From Massilia pinisoli (GTDB lineage: Bacteria; Pseudomonadota; Gammaproteobacteria; Burkholderiales; Burkholderiaceae_D): a stretch of DNA of 64,000 bases. The stretch is from contig NZ_JANUGW010000031.1 in assembly GCF_024753285.1 (NCBI RefSeq), positions 1 to 64,000 on the forward strand. Direction: 5' to 3'. The translations under genes and the position numbers were made by a program. Shown in pieces: positions 18,801-26,368 of this stretch (position 1 is the stretch's first letter; each line of letters opens with the position of its first letter). The notes under the pieces were generated by a model. The model did not search any database. It had not been told where the DNA came from and saw only the letters and a program-made list of their open reading frames with translations.

Positions 18801-18906
18801 CATAGGCCGGCGCAACCAGGCCGGCGCAGGCACTCGCAACGGCGAGGCTGATCAGGCGATGCCTGGTGTTCAGGTGATGGGAAAAAACCTTCTTGGTGTG
18901 CAGCAC
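15838..18906 (-). CDS. TonB-dependent outer-membrane receptor
   Basis: A 1022-residue TonB-dependent receptor. I chose GTG 18906 (LHTKKVFSHH) because GAGGAGA lies just before it and a signal peptide follows at once (ending in APAYAQ). Next come a TonB-box-like NTVVVTGIRAS, the plug domain (about 70-180: ITGVSIDRQNGEGQKITVRG, LLNGRQMP) and a 22-strand barrel ending GPRYMVGARYTF. The sequence is of the large sugar- or oligosaccharide-associated TonB receptor type with SapC/halogenase neighbours. The ligand is not known. It is divergent from the ROK regulator, which may control it, and has a clear promoter at 19064-19092. Confidence 0.93.
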   Translation of the reverse strand: MLHTKKVFSHHLNTRHRLISLAVASACAGLVAPAYAQDTGAANGIAGPTDQAGATPVQGVETNTVVVTGIRASMQSTLNLKKNSDGIVDGIVAEDIGKFPDTNLAESLQRITGVSIDRQNGEGQKITVRGMGPDFNLVLLNGRQMPTADLNDANGRSFSFDNLASDAISQLQVYKTSRAQDPSGGIGATVNIMTARPFDQKGTVASVGVKGVVDQSSQNLPDLLKGKRVTPEVSGIFSTVTKDGMWGFGGNASYSKRDSGLNRAQIANGWIGPYKGSDVIPGSTLPQPGAPVGSVTNRPGPNDLYERPQNFGYQVNGLERERVNGQAVLQFRPVKELTSTLDYTFAQNKLHTRRAEMSVWFAQTPTSTSTWPGGSNQAPLTYSEVYNTPQDMSVIAADFATKNTLNSVGFNTVWKPKSGLRFTLDAHSSSAESKADSPWGSSNQLSNASFSRGRTSIDFTHELPILGIDGTNVAAEPIQATGSQFSNTYVKSTVKQLQLSGEWRVAEASNLNFGVGVTDVKNRSTSSLVQNNGWSGLTSKNDYPASLFSKSDTARYFDQFGGDGAAGMFRDFYTADFGALRAATEAAATKPGYVSNDGPKTAANFLPNFATTDSDQRLEEKTTTAYVALSQDWDLAIPVHTSVGLHFEKTKVTSVAQVLPATGVTWISQNELPLTFAGTAYSTTHGSYSNVLPNVNADFDVTPDFKVRVGAGETISRARYNELQGGLNIGTGSDYYLGGTAATGNPNLKPVKSKNLDLSFEWYFTKHSVASLGLFNKKLTDYTAQNQVLENQYGIHTPIGGAYYNAALSTGGCTVADTNCIRNYILNNFNGQPGVTKTGVNSVGNATGVITGIPSDPLMQFRTSSFVNSQPASLHGAELAVQHMFGESGFGVQANYTYVTSPLKYKNDQTTDQFAILGLSNSANVVGIYENYGWTVRLAYNWRDAFLASKLDGGGHLDPVYTAAYGQTDLSVGYAVTKNLNVLFEGINLTNSTQKQYGRTKGHFLNATQTGPRYMVGARYTF

Positions 18907-19382
18907 TGTGTCTCCTCTCGTCTCTCGAAAAAAAACGCCGCGCCGGACGGCGGCGGCGTCCGTAGTGGTGGTACTACTCCTGGCGCATGTCCGTGTCGCG
19001 GCGACCTTTCCGGCCGTCACAATGTTGACTCTACGGTCATTGATAGCGGACATCATTTGCTCAAGATTAAGAAGAATCCAGACATTGGTCAATCGGTCGA
19101 ACGAAATTTTTGCACTAAAAAAGGTATGTATGCACTGAAATAATGCTGACTTTCTTGCCTGATTTCACATTACGTAACGTACGTACCTGGGCGACCCGGA
19201 ACAACTCAAGAAATCGATTTCATAAATAAATCAATCACTTCGTTCCAACCCGCTGCGCAGGCGGGGCCGTTATACTTTTCACCAGCCAACCCCGGCGCCG
19301 TCATATTTATGCTTAATGCATGATGTACAAAATTTTCCAATCTGTTGCATAATCATCACAATCCACTTGATTTTCTCCGCCC
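18907..19382. other. 476-base divergent control region, TonB receptor / ROK
   Basis: No gene is seen. It holds the receptor leader with a GC-rich hairpin (CGCCG...CGGCG, about 18936-18958), the receptor promoter, overlapping palindromes TTACGTAA and ACGTACGT (19170-19184), and an AT-rich stretch before the ROK start with GCATAAT as a possible -10 box. The palindromes are candidate binding sites for the ROK protein. Confidence 0.5.
19064..19092 (-). promoter_or_regulatory. promoter of the TonB-receptor gene
   Basis: On the minus strand TTGACC (19092-19087) and TAATCT (19069-19064) are 17 bases apart. This sigma70-like promoter lies about 150 bases before the GTG start and would give a leader of that length. 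Confidence 0.6.
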
Positions 19383-20642
19383 ATGCCCGTAACCGGTGAC
19401 CAGCAACTCCTCAAGCAACTGAATCGCATGGCACTGGTACGCCAGGTCAGCCTCCAGCCCGGACTGTCGCGCGCCGCGCTCGCCGACGTGCTGGGCCTGA
19501 CCAAGTCCACCATCAGCCTGCTCGTGCGCGAACTCGTCGACGAAGGCTGGCTGACGGAAAGCGAATTGCTCGTGACGGGCGAAGTGGGCCGGCGCGCCAC
19601 GCCGCTGCACCTCGACCCGTCGCACCTGGCCCTGCTCGGCGCCGACCTTGGCGTGGACGAGGCCCGCGTCGTCGCCACGAACCTGCTGGGCGAAGTGCTC
19701 GATACCCGGATCCTCACGTACGAGGACGCCGGCGACCCCGAATCCTGCATCCGCCAGGCGACGGTCGCCCTCGTGAAGCTCGCCAAGCGGGTGGCACGCC
19801 CGGGCGGCAACGCGCCGGGGCGGCGCGTGCTCGGCGTGGGCTTCGGCCTGCACGGCGCCGTCGACGAAGCGCGCGGCATACTGCACCACGCGCCGCACCT
19901 CGGCTGGCGCGACGTGGACGTGGCCGGCATCGTGCAAGCCCACGTCGCGGGTTCGCCGCTGGACGGGCTGCCGCTGTACATGCAGAACGAGGCGAACGTG
20001 GCGGCGCTGGGCGAGTTCGAATTTGCAGACCAGTCGGGCACCGACCCGCTGATCTACCTGTCGATCGGCTATGGCGTGGGCGCGGGCGTGATCGTCCATG
20101 ACGGCCTGCTGACGGGCCTGTCGGGCTTTGCCGGCGAAGTGGGCCACACGATTCTGCAGGCCGGCGGCCCGTTGTGCTCGTGCGGGCGGCGCGGCTGCGC
20201 CGATGCACTGATCGGTCTCGATTCGCTGCTGGGCCGCGAGCGTCCCAGCCACCCCGCGCTGGAGCACCTGTTCCAGCGCGTGGCCGAGGGCGATGCGGCC
20301 ACGTGCGCCGCCGTCGATGCGGCCGGGCGCCAGCTCGGCATCCTGCTGAACAATCTGTGGGCCGGCTTCGATCCGATGGCGATCGTCATCGGCGGTCCCG
20401 CGCTGCAGCTGGGCGACGCGTTCATCGCGCCCGCGCGCCACGTGCTGGCCGCGTACGCGCACGCGGCGATGCTGCAGCCGCCCGCCATCCGCACGTCGCA
20501 CTTCGGCGCGCAGGCCGTGGCCGTGGGCGCCGCCGCGCTGGCGCGCTACCGCGTCACGCGTCCCCTGGACGTGCAGAGCATCGCCCGCAGCGCCGCACGC
20601 GGATCGAGCCCCCGGCCGGCCGGGCTCGCACTGCCGCACTGA
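19383..20642 (+). CDS. ROK family transcriptional regulator
   Basis: A 419-residue ROK repressor of the XylR/NagC kind. An N-terminal winged helix-turn-helix (about 10-75; LSRAALADVLGLTKSTISL) is fused to a ROK sugar-kinase-like domain. The zinc motif is PLCSCGRRGCADA, and GEVGHTIL and GVGAGVIV are typical ROK stretches. Such proteins bind a sugar or sugar phosphate and release DNA. It starts a plus-strand unit with the Gfo/Idh/MocA gene 24 bases on, and is divergent from the TonB receptor, so it probably controls both. Most regulators of this type repress uptake genes until their sugar is present. Confidence 0.9.
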   Translation: MPVTGDQQLLKQLNRMALVRQVSLQPGLSRAALADVLGLTKSTISLLVRELVDEGWLTESELLVTGEVGRRATPLHLDPSHLALLGADLGVDEARVVATNLLGEVLDTRILTYEDAGDPESCIRQATVALVKLAKRVARPGGNAPGRRVLGVGFGLHGAVDEARGILHHAPHLGWRDVDVAGIVQAHVAGSPLDGLPLYMQNEANVAALGEFEFADQSGTDPLIYLSIGYGVGAGVIVHDGLLTGLSGFAGEVGHTILQAGGPLCSCGRRGCADALIGLDSLLGRERPSHPALEHLFQRVAEGDAATCAAVDAAGRQLGILLNNLWAGFDPMAIVIGGPALQLGDAFIAPARHVLAAYAHAAMLQPPAIRTSHFGAQAVAVGAAALARYRVTRPLDVQSIARSAARGSSPRPAGLALPH

Positions 20643-20666
20643 CTCCGCACCACCAAAAGGAACACA

Positions 20667-21731
20667 ATGACCGCTGACACGATCAACGTTGGACTCATCG
20701 GCTACGGCTTCGCCGGCCAGGTCTTCCACGCGCCGCTGCTGCGCACGACACCGGGCCTGGCCATCGGCGCCGTCGCGAGCCGCAACGGCGACAAGGTGCG
20801 TGCCGATCTCGGCCCCGTGACCGTCCACGCCGATCCGGCCGCCCTCCTCGCCGACCCGGCCGTGCGGCTCGTCGTGCTCGCGAGCCCGAACGCGACGCAC
20901 TTCCCCCTCGCGCAAGCCGCGCTGGAAGCGGGCAAGCACGTCGTCGTCGACAAGCCGTTCACCGACACCGTCGCGCAGGCCGCCACGCTCGTGCGCCTCG
21001 CCGAAGACAAGGGCCTGCTGCTGAGCGTCTACCACAACCGCCGCTGGGACAGCACGACGCGCACCGCGCTGCGCCTGCTGGCCGCCGGCACGCTGGGCCA
21101 GGTGCGCCACGCGGCCATGCATTTCGACCGCTTCCGCCCGCAGCCGCAAGCGCGCTGGAAGGAAGACGCGGAAGCCGGCGGCGGCATCTGGATGGACCTG
21201 GGCCCGCACCTGCTGGACGAAGCGCTGCTGTATTTCGGCGAACCGCTAGCCATCGAGGCCGACCTGCCGCTGCTGCGCCCCGGCAGCCGCTGCGAAGACC
21301 AGTTCCAGGCGCGCCTGCGCTACGCGGACGGCCTGCGCGTGGACCTCGGCGCCAGCATGGTCGCCGCCGTCGCGCGCCCGCGCATCGCGCTGCACGGCTT
21401 GCAGGGCAGCTGGGTCAAGCAGAGCCTCGACCCGCAGGAGGCCGCGCTGATCGCGGGCCACCGTCCCACTGGGGCGCCGTCCGCATGGGGCGTCGACGCG
21501 GAAGCAGGCACCCTGGCCGTGCTGCGCGACGGGACCGTCGCCACGAGCAGCCTGCCGACGGAGAAAGGCGCCTACCCGGCCTATTACGCGGGCATCCGCG
21601 ACGCCCTGCTCGGCACGGGACCGAACCCCGTGCCGGCGCGTCAGGCGCTCACCGTGATGCGCCTGCTGGACGCCGGTCGCATCAGCGCGGCCGAACGGCG
21701 CGAAGTGCTGCTGCGCGACCTCCCCGCCTGA
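20667..21731 (+). CDS. Gfo/Idh/MocA family oxidoreductase
   Basis: A 354-residue NAD(P)-dependent sugar or polyol dehydrogenase. VGLIGYGFAGQVFHAP is the Rossmann motif, HVVVDKPF corresponds to the usual EKP motif (Glu replaced by Asp), and GGGIWMDLGPHLLDEAL contains the GGxxxDxGxHxxD region of the C-terminal domain. It resembles the YdgJ-like branch that oxidises or epimerises sugars. It follows the ROK gene by 24 bases and ends 12 bases before the convergent MarR gene. The sugar acted on is unknown; galactose or xylose products of the nearby hydrolases are plausible. Confidence 0.9.
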   Translation: MTADTINVGLIGYGFAGQVFHAPLLRTTPGLAIGAVASRNGDKVRADLGPVTVHADPAALLADPAVRLVVLASPNATHFPLAQAALEAGKHVVVDKPFTDTVAQAATLVRLAEDKGLLLSVYHNRRWDSTTRTALRLLAAGTLGQVRHAAMHFDRFRPQPQARWKEDAEAGGGIWMDLGPHLLDEALLYFGEPLAIEADLPLLRPGSRCEDQFQARLRYADGLRVDLGASMVAAVARPRIALHGLQGSWVKQSLDPQEAALIAGHRPTGAPSAWGVDAEAGTLAVLRDGTVATSSLPTEKGAYPAYYAGIRDALLGTGPNPVPARQALTVMRLLDAGRISAAERREVLLRDLPA

Positions 21732-21743
21732 CGCACGCGCGGG

Positions 21744-22229
21744 TCAGTCCTGGCCCGCTTCCAGGTTCGCGTGCACGCGCGCGAGCAGGTCCAGCAAGGT
21801 CGAGCGTTCCGCCTCCGTGAGGCCGGCCAGCGCCGCCTCGGCCAATGCGCCGTCGTGGACGTGCAGCGCCGCGAACATCGCCTTGCCCTCTTCCGACAAC
21901 GACAAGCGCGTGCTGCGCTTGTCCGCCTCGTCGGCCACGGCGTCCAGCAGGCCCCGGTCGCGCAGTCCGCGCACGAGCCGCGCCAGCTGGGCCTTGTCGC
22001 GTCCGGAATGCGCGGCCAGGTCGCTCTGCGTCGCACCCGGCCGGCGCGCGAAGAACCCCAGCACCTTGATCTCCATGTGCGCCAGGTCGTGCGGGCCCGC
22101 GCGCAGGCTGCGCTGCTGCGCGGAACGGTACAGGTGCATGATCGCGTGCACGCGCTCAAGCACCTCCAGCGCCGGCGATGGAGGATTTTGATTGACCTTA
22201 TCAACTATCTTTCGCATAATGGAGGACAT
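21744..22229 (-). CDS. MarR family transcriptional regulator
   Basis: A 161-residue MarR-type winged-helix repressor. LEVLERVHAIMHLYRSAQQ forms the dimer helix, GATQSDLAAHSGRDKAQLAR is the recognition helix-turn-helix, and LSLSEEGKAMF is the wing end. I chose ATG 22229; ATG 22217 is an alternative, while a TTG at 22235 would lie in the operator repeat. It is divergent from the siderophore-interacting protein gene, whose promoter lies inside this gene's 5' region, so it very probably represses that gene and itself. Confidence 0.88.
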   Translation of the reverse strand: MSSIMRKIVDKVNQNPPSPALEVLERVHAIMHLYRSAQQRSLRAGPHDLAHMEIKVLGFFARRPGATQSDLAAHSGRDKAQLARLVRGLRDRGLLDAVADEADKRSTRLSLSEEGKAMFAALHVHDGALAEAALAGLTEAERSTLLDLLARVHANLEAGQD

Positions 22230-22238
22230 TATCAACTA
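22192..22238 (+). promoter_or_regulatory. promoter and direct-repeat operator of the MarR/SIP pair
   Basis: TTGACC (22192-22197) and CATAAT (22215-22220), 17 bases apart, form the promoter of the siderophore-interacting protein gene. TTATCAACTA occurs twice, exactly, at 22198-22207 (in the spacer) and 22229-22238, 31 bases apart, about three helical turns. Both are likely MarR binding sites. Confidence 0.65.
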
Positions 22239-22251
22239 GTTCGGAGCTGCC

Positions 22252-22986
22252 ATGCCGCAAGCAGATCAACAAGACACGTTTGTACGCCGCGTGCGCCATG
22301 AACTCAAGCTGCGCGAACTCACCGTCGCGCGCGTCGAGAAGCTGGGTGACGGCTTCGCCGCCATCACGTTCACGGGCGACGAACTGGCCGACTTCGTGTC
22401 GCTGTCGTTCGACGACCACGTCAAATTCATGTTCACCGATGCGGACGGCACGCAGGTGAGGCGCGACTATACCCCACGCCGCTTCGACCGCGAAGCCCGC
22501 GCGCTCGTCGTCGAGTTCGCGCTGCACGGCGACGGCAGGGCGTCCACTTGGGCGCGCGAGGCGACGCCCGGCCAGAACGTCGTCGTGGGCGGGCCGCGCG
22601 GGTCGATGATCCTGCCCCCTGGCCTCGACTGGCAGCTGTTGGTCGGCGACGCCACCGCCCTGCCCGCGATCGCGCGCCGCCTGGAAGAGCTGCCGCGCGG
22701 TAGCCGCGTGCTCGTGCGCGTGCACGCGGCGCGCGCGGACCGGCGCGCGTTCGCGGGCGCGGCCGACGTCGACCTGCGCTGGTTCGACACGGGCGAGGAC
22801 CTGGTGACGGATTTAGGCGCGCTCACCCTGCCGGACGGCCGCGGGTTCACATGGGGCGGCGGCGAAGCCGCGTTGATGGCGCAGGTGCGCGCGGTGTTGA
22901 ACGACAAGGGCGTGCCGCGCGAGGCGACACGCGTGTCGGCGTACTGGAAACGCGGTGTGGCGGAGCACCACGAACATCTCGAATGA
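22252..22986 (+). CDS. siderophore-interacting protein (FAD-dependent ferric reductase)
   Basis: A 244-residue SIP-family flavoprotein. RDYTPRRFD (about 76-84) binds FAD, GGPRGSMILP is the phosphate loop before the NAD(P)H domain, and TWGGGEAALM is the C-terminal signature. These enzymes reduce ferric siderophores in the cytoplasm to release iron. The ATG follows CGGAG. Here it is paired with a MarR regulator rather than encoded in a siderophore locus; no receptor or transporter is adjacent. Confidence 0.9.
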   Translation: MPQADQQDTFVRRVRHELKLRELTVARVEKLGDGFAAITFTGDELADFVSLSFDDHVKFMFTDADGTQVRRDYTPRRFDREARALVVEFALHGDGRASTWAREATPGQNVVVGGPRGSMILPPGLDWQLLVGDATALPAIARRLEELPRGSRVLVRVHAARADRRAFAGAADVDLRWFDTGEDLVTDLGALTLPDGRGFTWGGGEAALMAQVRAVLNDKGVPREATRVSAYWKRGVAEHHEHLE

Positions 22987-23005
22987 CCGGTCAATCAAAC
23001 GTTTG

Positions 23006-23107
23006 GTGGGCTCGCATTTCCAGCTGGGGGCTGGAAATGCGAGCCCACGCGTTCAACCAGCGCAAGAATAATCGATGCGCGATTGCATGCGGAGGTTGAA
23101 CGCGTGG
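23006..23107. repeat. two overlapping perfect inverted repeats
   Basis: A perfect 19-base-pair stem (23006-23024 with 23030-23048, five-base loop) is followed by a perfect 14-base-pair repeat (23045-23058 with 23094-23107, 35-base loop). They share 23045-23048, so the two hairpins cannot both be complete. There is no T tract. The region separates the convergent SIP and PEP-CTERM genes. Confidence 0.8.
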
Positions 23108-23139
23108 ACGGCGCAGCCGGCTACGCGCCCCGGTCCCCC

Positions 23140-23691
23140 CTACCGCTTGCGGCGCCGCGCGAACATCAGCCCGGCCAGCGACGTCCCCATCAGCGCCAGC
23201 GACCCCGGCTCCGGCACCGTGAACTCGTCCATCGCCCACTGCGTCGGGCTGCTGTTGTAGACGACGAGCGTGTCGATGCCGGCCCAATCGAGCTCGATCC
23301 AGCGCGGCCCCAGCGTATCGATCGTGTACGCACCGGACGCGAACAGCTGCGTACCGCTGCGCCAGCCCTCGAACGAGATCTCCTGGTCGACCCACGCCGA
23401 CGTGAAGTAAGCACCCGTGAACTGCCACGCGTTGCCGTCCGCCGACGAAACCGCCGCCGGCGCGCCGTACGCGTTGAACGCCGTGTTCATCGGGGAGACG
23501 GCGCCCGTGTCGAAGCCGCTGCCCGGATACGCGTCGGCGCGCACGGTCCCCATATTGTCCCAAATGAAGCCCGCGTAGCCGGCGGCAATCGGCTGCGTCT
23601 CGTCGCCGGACAGGTCGTCGAAGTGGATGACGGCCGCGTTGGCGAACGCGCAGGCGGACAGCAGCGCGAGGCCGCTGATGGTCTTTTTCAT
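23140..23691 (-). CDS. PEP-CTERM sorting domain protein
   Basis: A 183-residue secreted protein. A signal peptide (MKKTISGLALLSACAFANA) leads to a beta-rich body and a C-terminal PEP-CTERM signal (VPEPGSLALMG, hydrophobic helix, RRRKR). PEP-CTERM proteins are cut by an exosortase and handed to the cell surface, usually with exopolysaccharide. I chose ATG 23691 because AAGGGA precedes it. It starts 11 bases after the arabinanase stop and is probably co-transcribed with it. The body has no recognised domain; a carbohydrate-binding or matrix role is guesswork. Confidence 0.88.
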   Translation of the reverse strand: MKKTISGLALLSACAFANAAVIHFDDLSGDETQPIAAGYAGFIWDNMGTVRADAYPGSGFDTGAVSPMNTAFNAYGAPAAVSSADGNAWQFTGAYFTSAWVDQEISFEGWRSGTQLFASGAYTIDTLGPRWIELDWAGIDTLVVYNSSPTQWAMDEFTVPEPGSLALMGTSLAGLMFARRRKR

Positions 23692-23702
23692 GGTGGTCCC
23701 TT

Positions 23703-26048
23703 TCAATGTGCGAGGCCGGCGACTTCGGCGTCGCTCAGCGCGGCGTTATAGATGCGCAGCTCGTCGATCGCGCCCTTGTACGGCGTGTCCCAGTAGTTGA
23801 CGCCCAGCGCGAAGGTGCCGGTCGTCGTCGTGAACACGTTCGGGAAGTTCGTACCGGAGAAGCGCTTGATGCCATTGACGTACACGTTGACGGCGCCGTT
23901 GTTGACGGAAAACGCCACGTGCGACCACTGGTTGACGGGGATGTTCATGCCGAGTCCCGCGTCATACCAGGCGGTGCCCGACCACAGCATCGTCGCGCCG
24001 TTGACGAACCCATGGCCCATCGGCAGGAAGCTGATCCAGGAATCCGTCGTGCGCGCGCCGAAGAACGTGGGCGTGAACGCCGTGAGCTGCGCGGGCTTCA
24101 GCCACATCGACACGGTGTACGTGTTCGACGAGATCAGGCCGTTCGGCAGGCGCACACCGGTCGCGCCGTCGAACACGGCCGCGTTGCCGCGCACGCCGGC
24201 GCCGTACGTCAGGCTGCCGCCGGCCACGTCGATCTTGTTGCCGATGACAGAGCCGGGCGCGAATGCGCCGTTCGAGTCGGCCAGGTTGCCGTCGAACGCA
24301 TAGTAGGCGACGAGGCCACCGAGCTTGCGCACGGTGACGGTGAACGTCTTCGTCAACGCGATCGCGCCCTTCGCGATCCGTGCCGTCAAGGTGACGTTGA
24401 TGGCACCGCTCGCTGGCGTCGTCACGACACCGGTGTTGCTGACGACCGCGGGGTTCGACGACGTCCAGCTGATGAGGGCATTGCGCGCGGCCGTCGTCGG
24501 CAACGTGAGGTTGCCCGTCACGGCCGTCGTGGGGCCCAGGCTCAGCTCATTGTAGATGGCGGTTGCAACCTGCATGTCGCTGCGCGGGATCAGGCGGCTG
24601 CCGAAGATCGCAACGCCGTCGCGCGACGACGCGGTGAACGTCGTCACGTACGACTTCGACGTCTCGTCCCACTCCGTCAGCAGCACGCCCTTGTACGTGG
24701 CGCCGCCGGTGAGGTTGATCTCGACCTGGTTGCCGCCCGGCCGGCGCCACGTGCCCGTCACCGCGCCCGTGATGCTGCCGTTGGCGTTCAGCGTGATCAG
24801 CTGCGACTTCTTGATGGTCGCCGTGATGTCCTTGCCGTGGTTGACGTACAGGTAGTCGCCGAACACGAACTCGGGCCGCAGGAACGCCGGCTGCGTCTCG
24901 TTGGCGTAGCGGTACGGCGCGACGACGGGCCAGCCGTCCGCATTCATGAACATCTGGTGCACGCGTACTTCGTGCTGCTCGCCCCGTTCCGGGAAGCGCG
25001 TGTGGAAAATGAGGAAATGCTTGCCCGTCGCCGGGTCGTACCACGCGGAGTTGTGGCCCGGCGACACATACCCGGTGCCGATGCCGGTGCCTGCCTCGCC
25101 CAGCTTGCGCTCGAACAGGAAGTTCCCCATCAGCTTGACGCCGTACGGCGTGATCGACGCGTCGTCGAACAGCGGCTTGCTCGGATCGGCCTTCACGTTC
25201 GCCATCGCGTTGCCTTGCGCGTCGTAGTATGGGCCGTCCGGATTCGTCGAACGCGCCACGCGCATGTTGTAGCCGCCGTTGGCATCGAGCCCCCCGAACG
25301 ACGTGAAGAGGTAGTAGTACGCGGTGGCCGGGCTGTACATCACGTACGCGCCTTCGATGCGCGCGTGGTTGCCGCCCATGAGGCGCTTGCCGTAGCCCTG
25401 GTTCGGGTACGGCAAGCCCGTGGCGGGGTTCATCTGCATGATGAAGATGCCGCCCGAGTACGAGCCGTAGATCATCCACAGCTTGCCCGCATTGTCGAAG
25501 AAGACGTTCGGGTCGACGGTGTTCGGATGCTTCTGCGCGTCGTACACGGTGCCGTCGTAACTGGTCTGGCCCCACATGCCGGACTTCAGGATGACGCCCT
25601 TGTTCACGTACGGGCCCTCGACGTTGTTCGCGACCGCGACACCCAGCGCGGACCGGGGCGCGTCGCCTTCGCAGGCGTCGTAGTACATGTAGTACTTGCC
25701 ATCGGCGAGCTGGCGCACGTCCGGTGCCCACAGGGTCGACGAATTCGCCCACGCGAACGTCTCCGCGAGTTCCGTGTACACGTTCTTCGAACCGTTGAGG
25801 AACAGCGGATTGGTGGCGCTGACGCTGTCCGTCATCTGCGTCCACTTCATGAGGTCCTTCGACTTGGCCGATGCGAGGTGCGAGCCGAACACGTAGAACG
25901 TGTCGCCGACCTTGATCACGGACGGGTCGTGCACGGATGCGTTCTGGAAGGTAGGCAAGGTGGCGCCGGCCTGGGCGCCGGCATCGGCGGCGATGAAGCA
26001 GGACGCGAACAGCGCTCCCCATCCCGCGCGGAATAACAGGTTTTTCAA
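23703..26048 (-). CDS. secreted GH43 arabinanase with Ig-like and LamG domains
   Basis: A 781-residue exported enzyme starting at TTG 26048, which has GGAGAT ahead and a signal peptide after it (cleaved near AGAQA). The GH43 propeller (about 35-370) has base Asp41 in SVHDPSVIKVGD, Asp179 in TVDPNVFFDN and acid Glu232 in ARIEGAYVMY. The order of domains (arabinanase core, a C-terminal beta domain at 370-480, an Ig-like linker at 490-580 and a LamG/concanavalin domain at 590-781) resembles large extracellular endo-1,5-alpha-arabinanases. It would cut arabinan of pectin side chains. The PEP-CTERM gene follows directly. Confidence 0.9.
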   Translation of the reverse strand: MKNLLFRAGWGALFASCFIAADAGAQAGATLPTFQNASVHDPSVIKVGDTFYVFGSHLASAKSKDLMKWTQMTDSVSATNPLFLNGSKNVYTELAETFAWANSSTLWAPDVRQLADGKYYMYYDACEGDAPRSALGVAVANNVEGPYVNKGVILKSGMWGQTSYDGTVYDAQKHPNTVDPNVFFDNAGKLWMIYGSYSGGIFIMQMNPATGLPYPNQGYGKRLMGGNHARIEGAYVMYSPATAYYYLFTSFGGLDANGGYNMRVARSTNPDGPYYDAQGNAMANVKADPSKPLFDDASITPYGVKLMGNFLFERKLGEAGTGIGTGYVSPGHNSAWYDPATGKHFLIFHTRFPERGEQHEVRVHQMFMNADGWPVVAPYRYANETQPAFLRPEFVFGDYLYVNHGKDITATIKKSQLITLNANGSITGAVTGTWRRPGGNQVEINLTGGATYKGVLLTEWDETSKSYVTTFTASSRDGVAIFGSRLIPRSDMQVATAIYNELSLGPTTAVTGNLTLPTTAARNALISWTSSNPAVVSNTGVVTTPASGAINVTLTARIAKGAIALTKTFTVTVRKLGGLVAYYAFDGNLADSNGAFAPGSVIGNKIDVAGGSLTYGAGVRGNAAVFDGATGVRLPNGLISSNTYTVSMWLKPAQLTAFTPTFFGARTTDSWISFLPMGHGFVNGATMLWSGTAWYDAGLGMNIPVNQWSHVAFSVNNGAVNVYVNGIKRFSGTNFPNVFTTTTGTFALGVNYWDTPYKGAIDELRIYNAALSDAEVAGLAH

Positions 26049-26368
26049 TGTAATCTCCGTCGTAATAATTATGCGTGCGGCGATACGGTCATCCATATCA
26101 CGGGCGGAGAATGCGGTATTTTCAAATGCTTTGCAACAGGGCTGGCGGCGCACCTAAGTGCCTGATTCGACCGGAAAATTTACAGATTTCAGCAAAGAAA
26201 TGCTTGCGATTCCAAAAAATGAAAAATCATTCGAGAAACGGAAAATATCGATATCGATGAGCCGCCGCGCGATAACTTTTTTCGGAATGGAATCGATTCG
26301 AAAACAAAAACGGATATCGCAGATTTTTTTGCATGTTACAAAAAATATTTGCGCTGACGGCCGCGGGT
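26049..26368. other. 320-base AT-rich gap
   Basis: No gene is seen. It is clearly richer in A and T than its surroundings, with A and T runs at about 26214-26345. It should hold the arabinanase promoter on the minus strand and the end of the RNase Z transcript, but I find no convincing boxes or terminator stem. Confidence 0.5.

Noticed and set aside
23052-23100. Integron attC-like site (GTTCAAC and GTTGAAC at the ends)
   Set aside because: The core motifs fit RYYYAAC/GTTRRRY, but the flanking bases are a longer perfect palindrome, internal imperfect arms and extrahelical bases are missing, and no cassette array or integrase is near.
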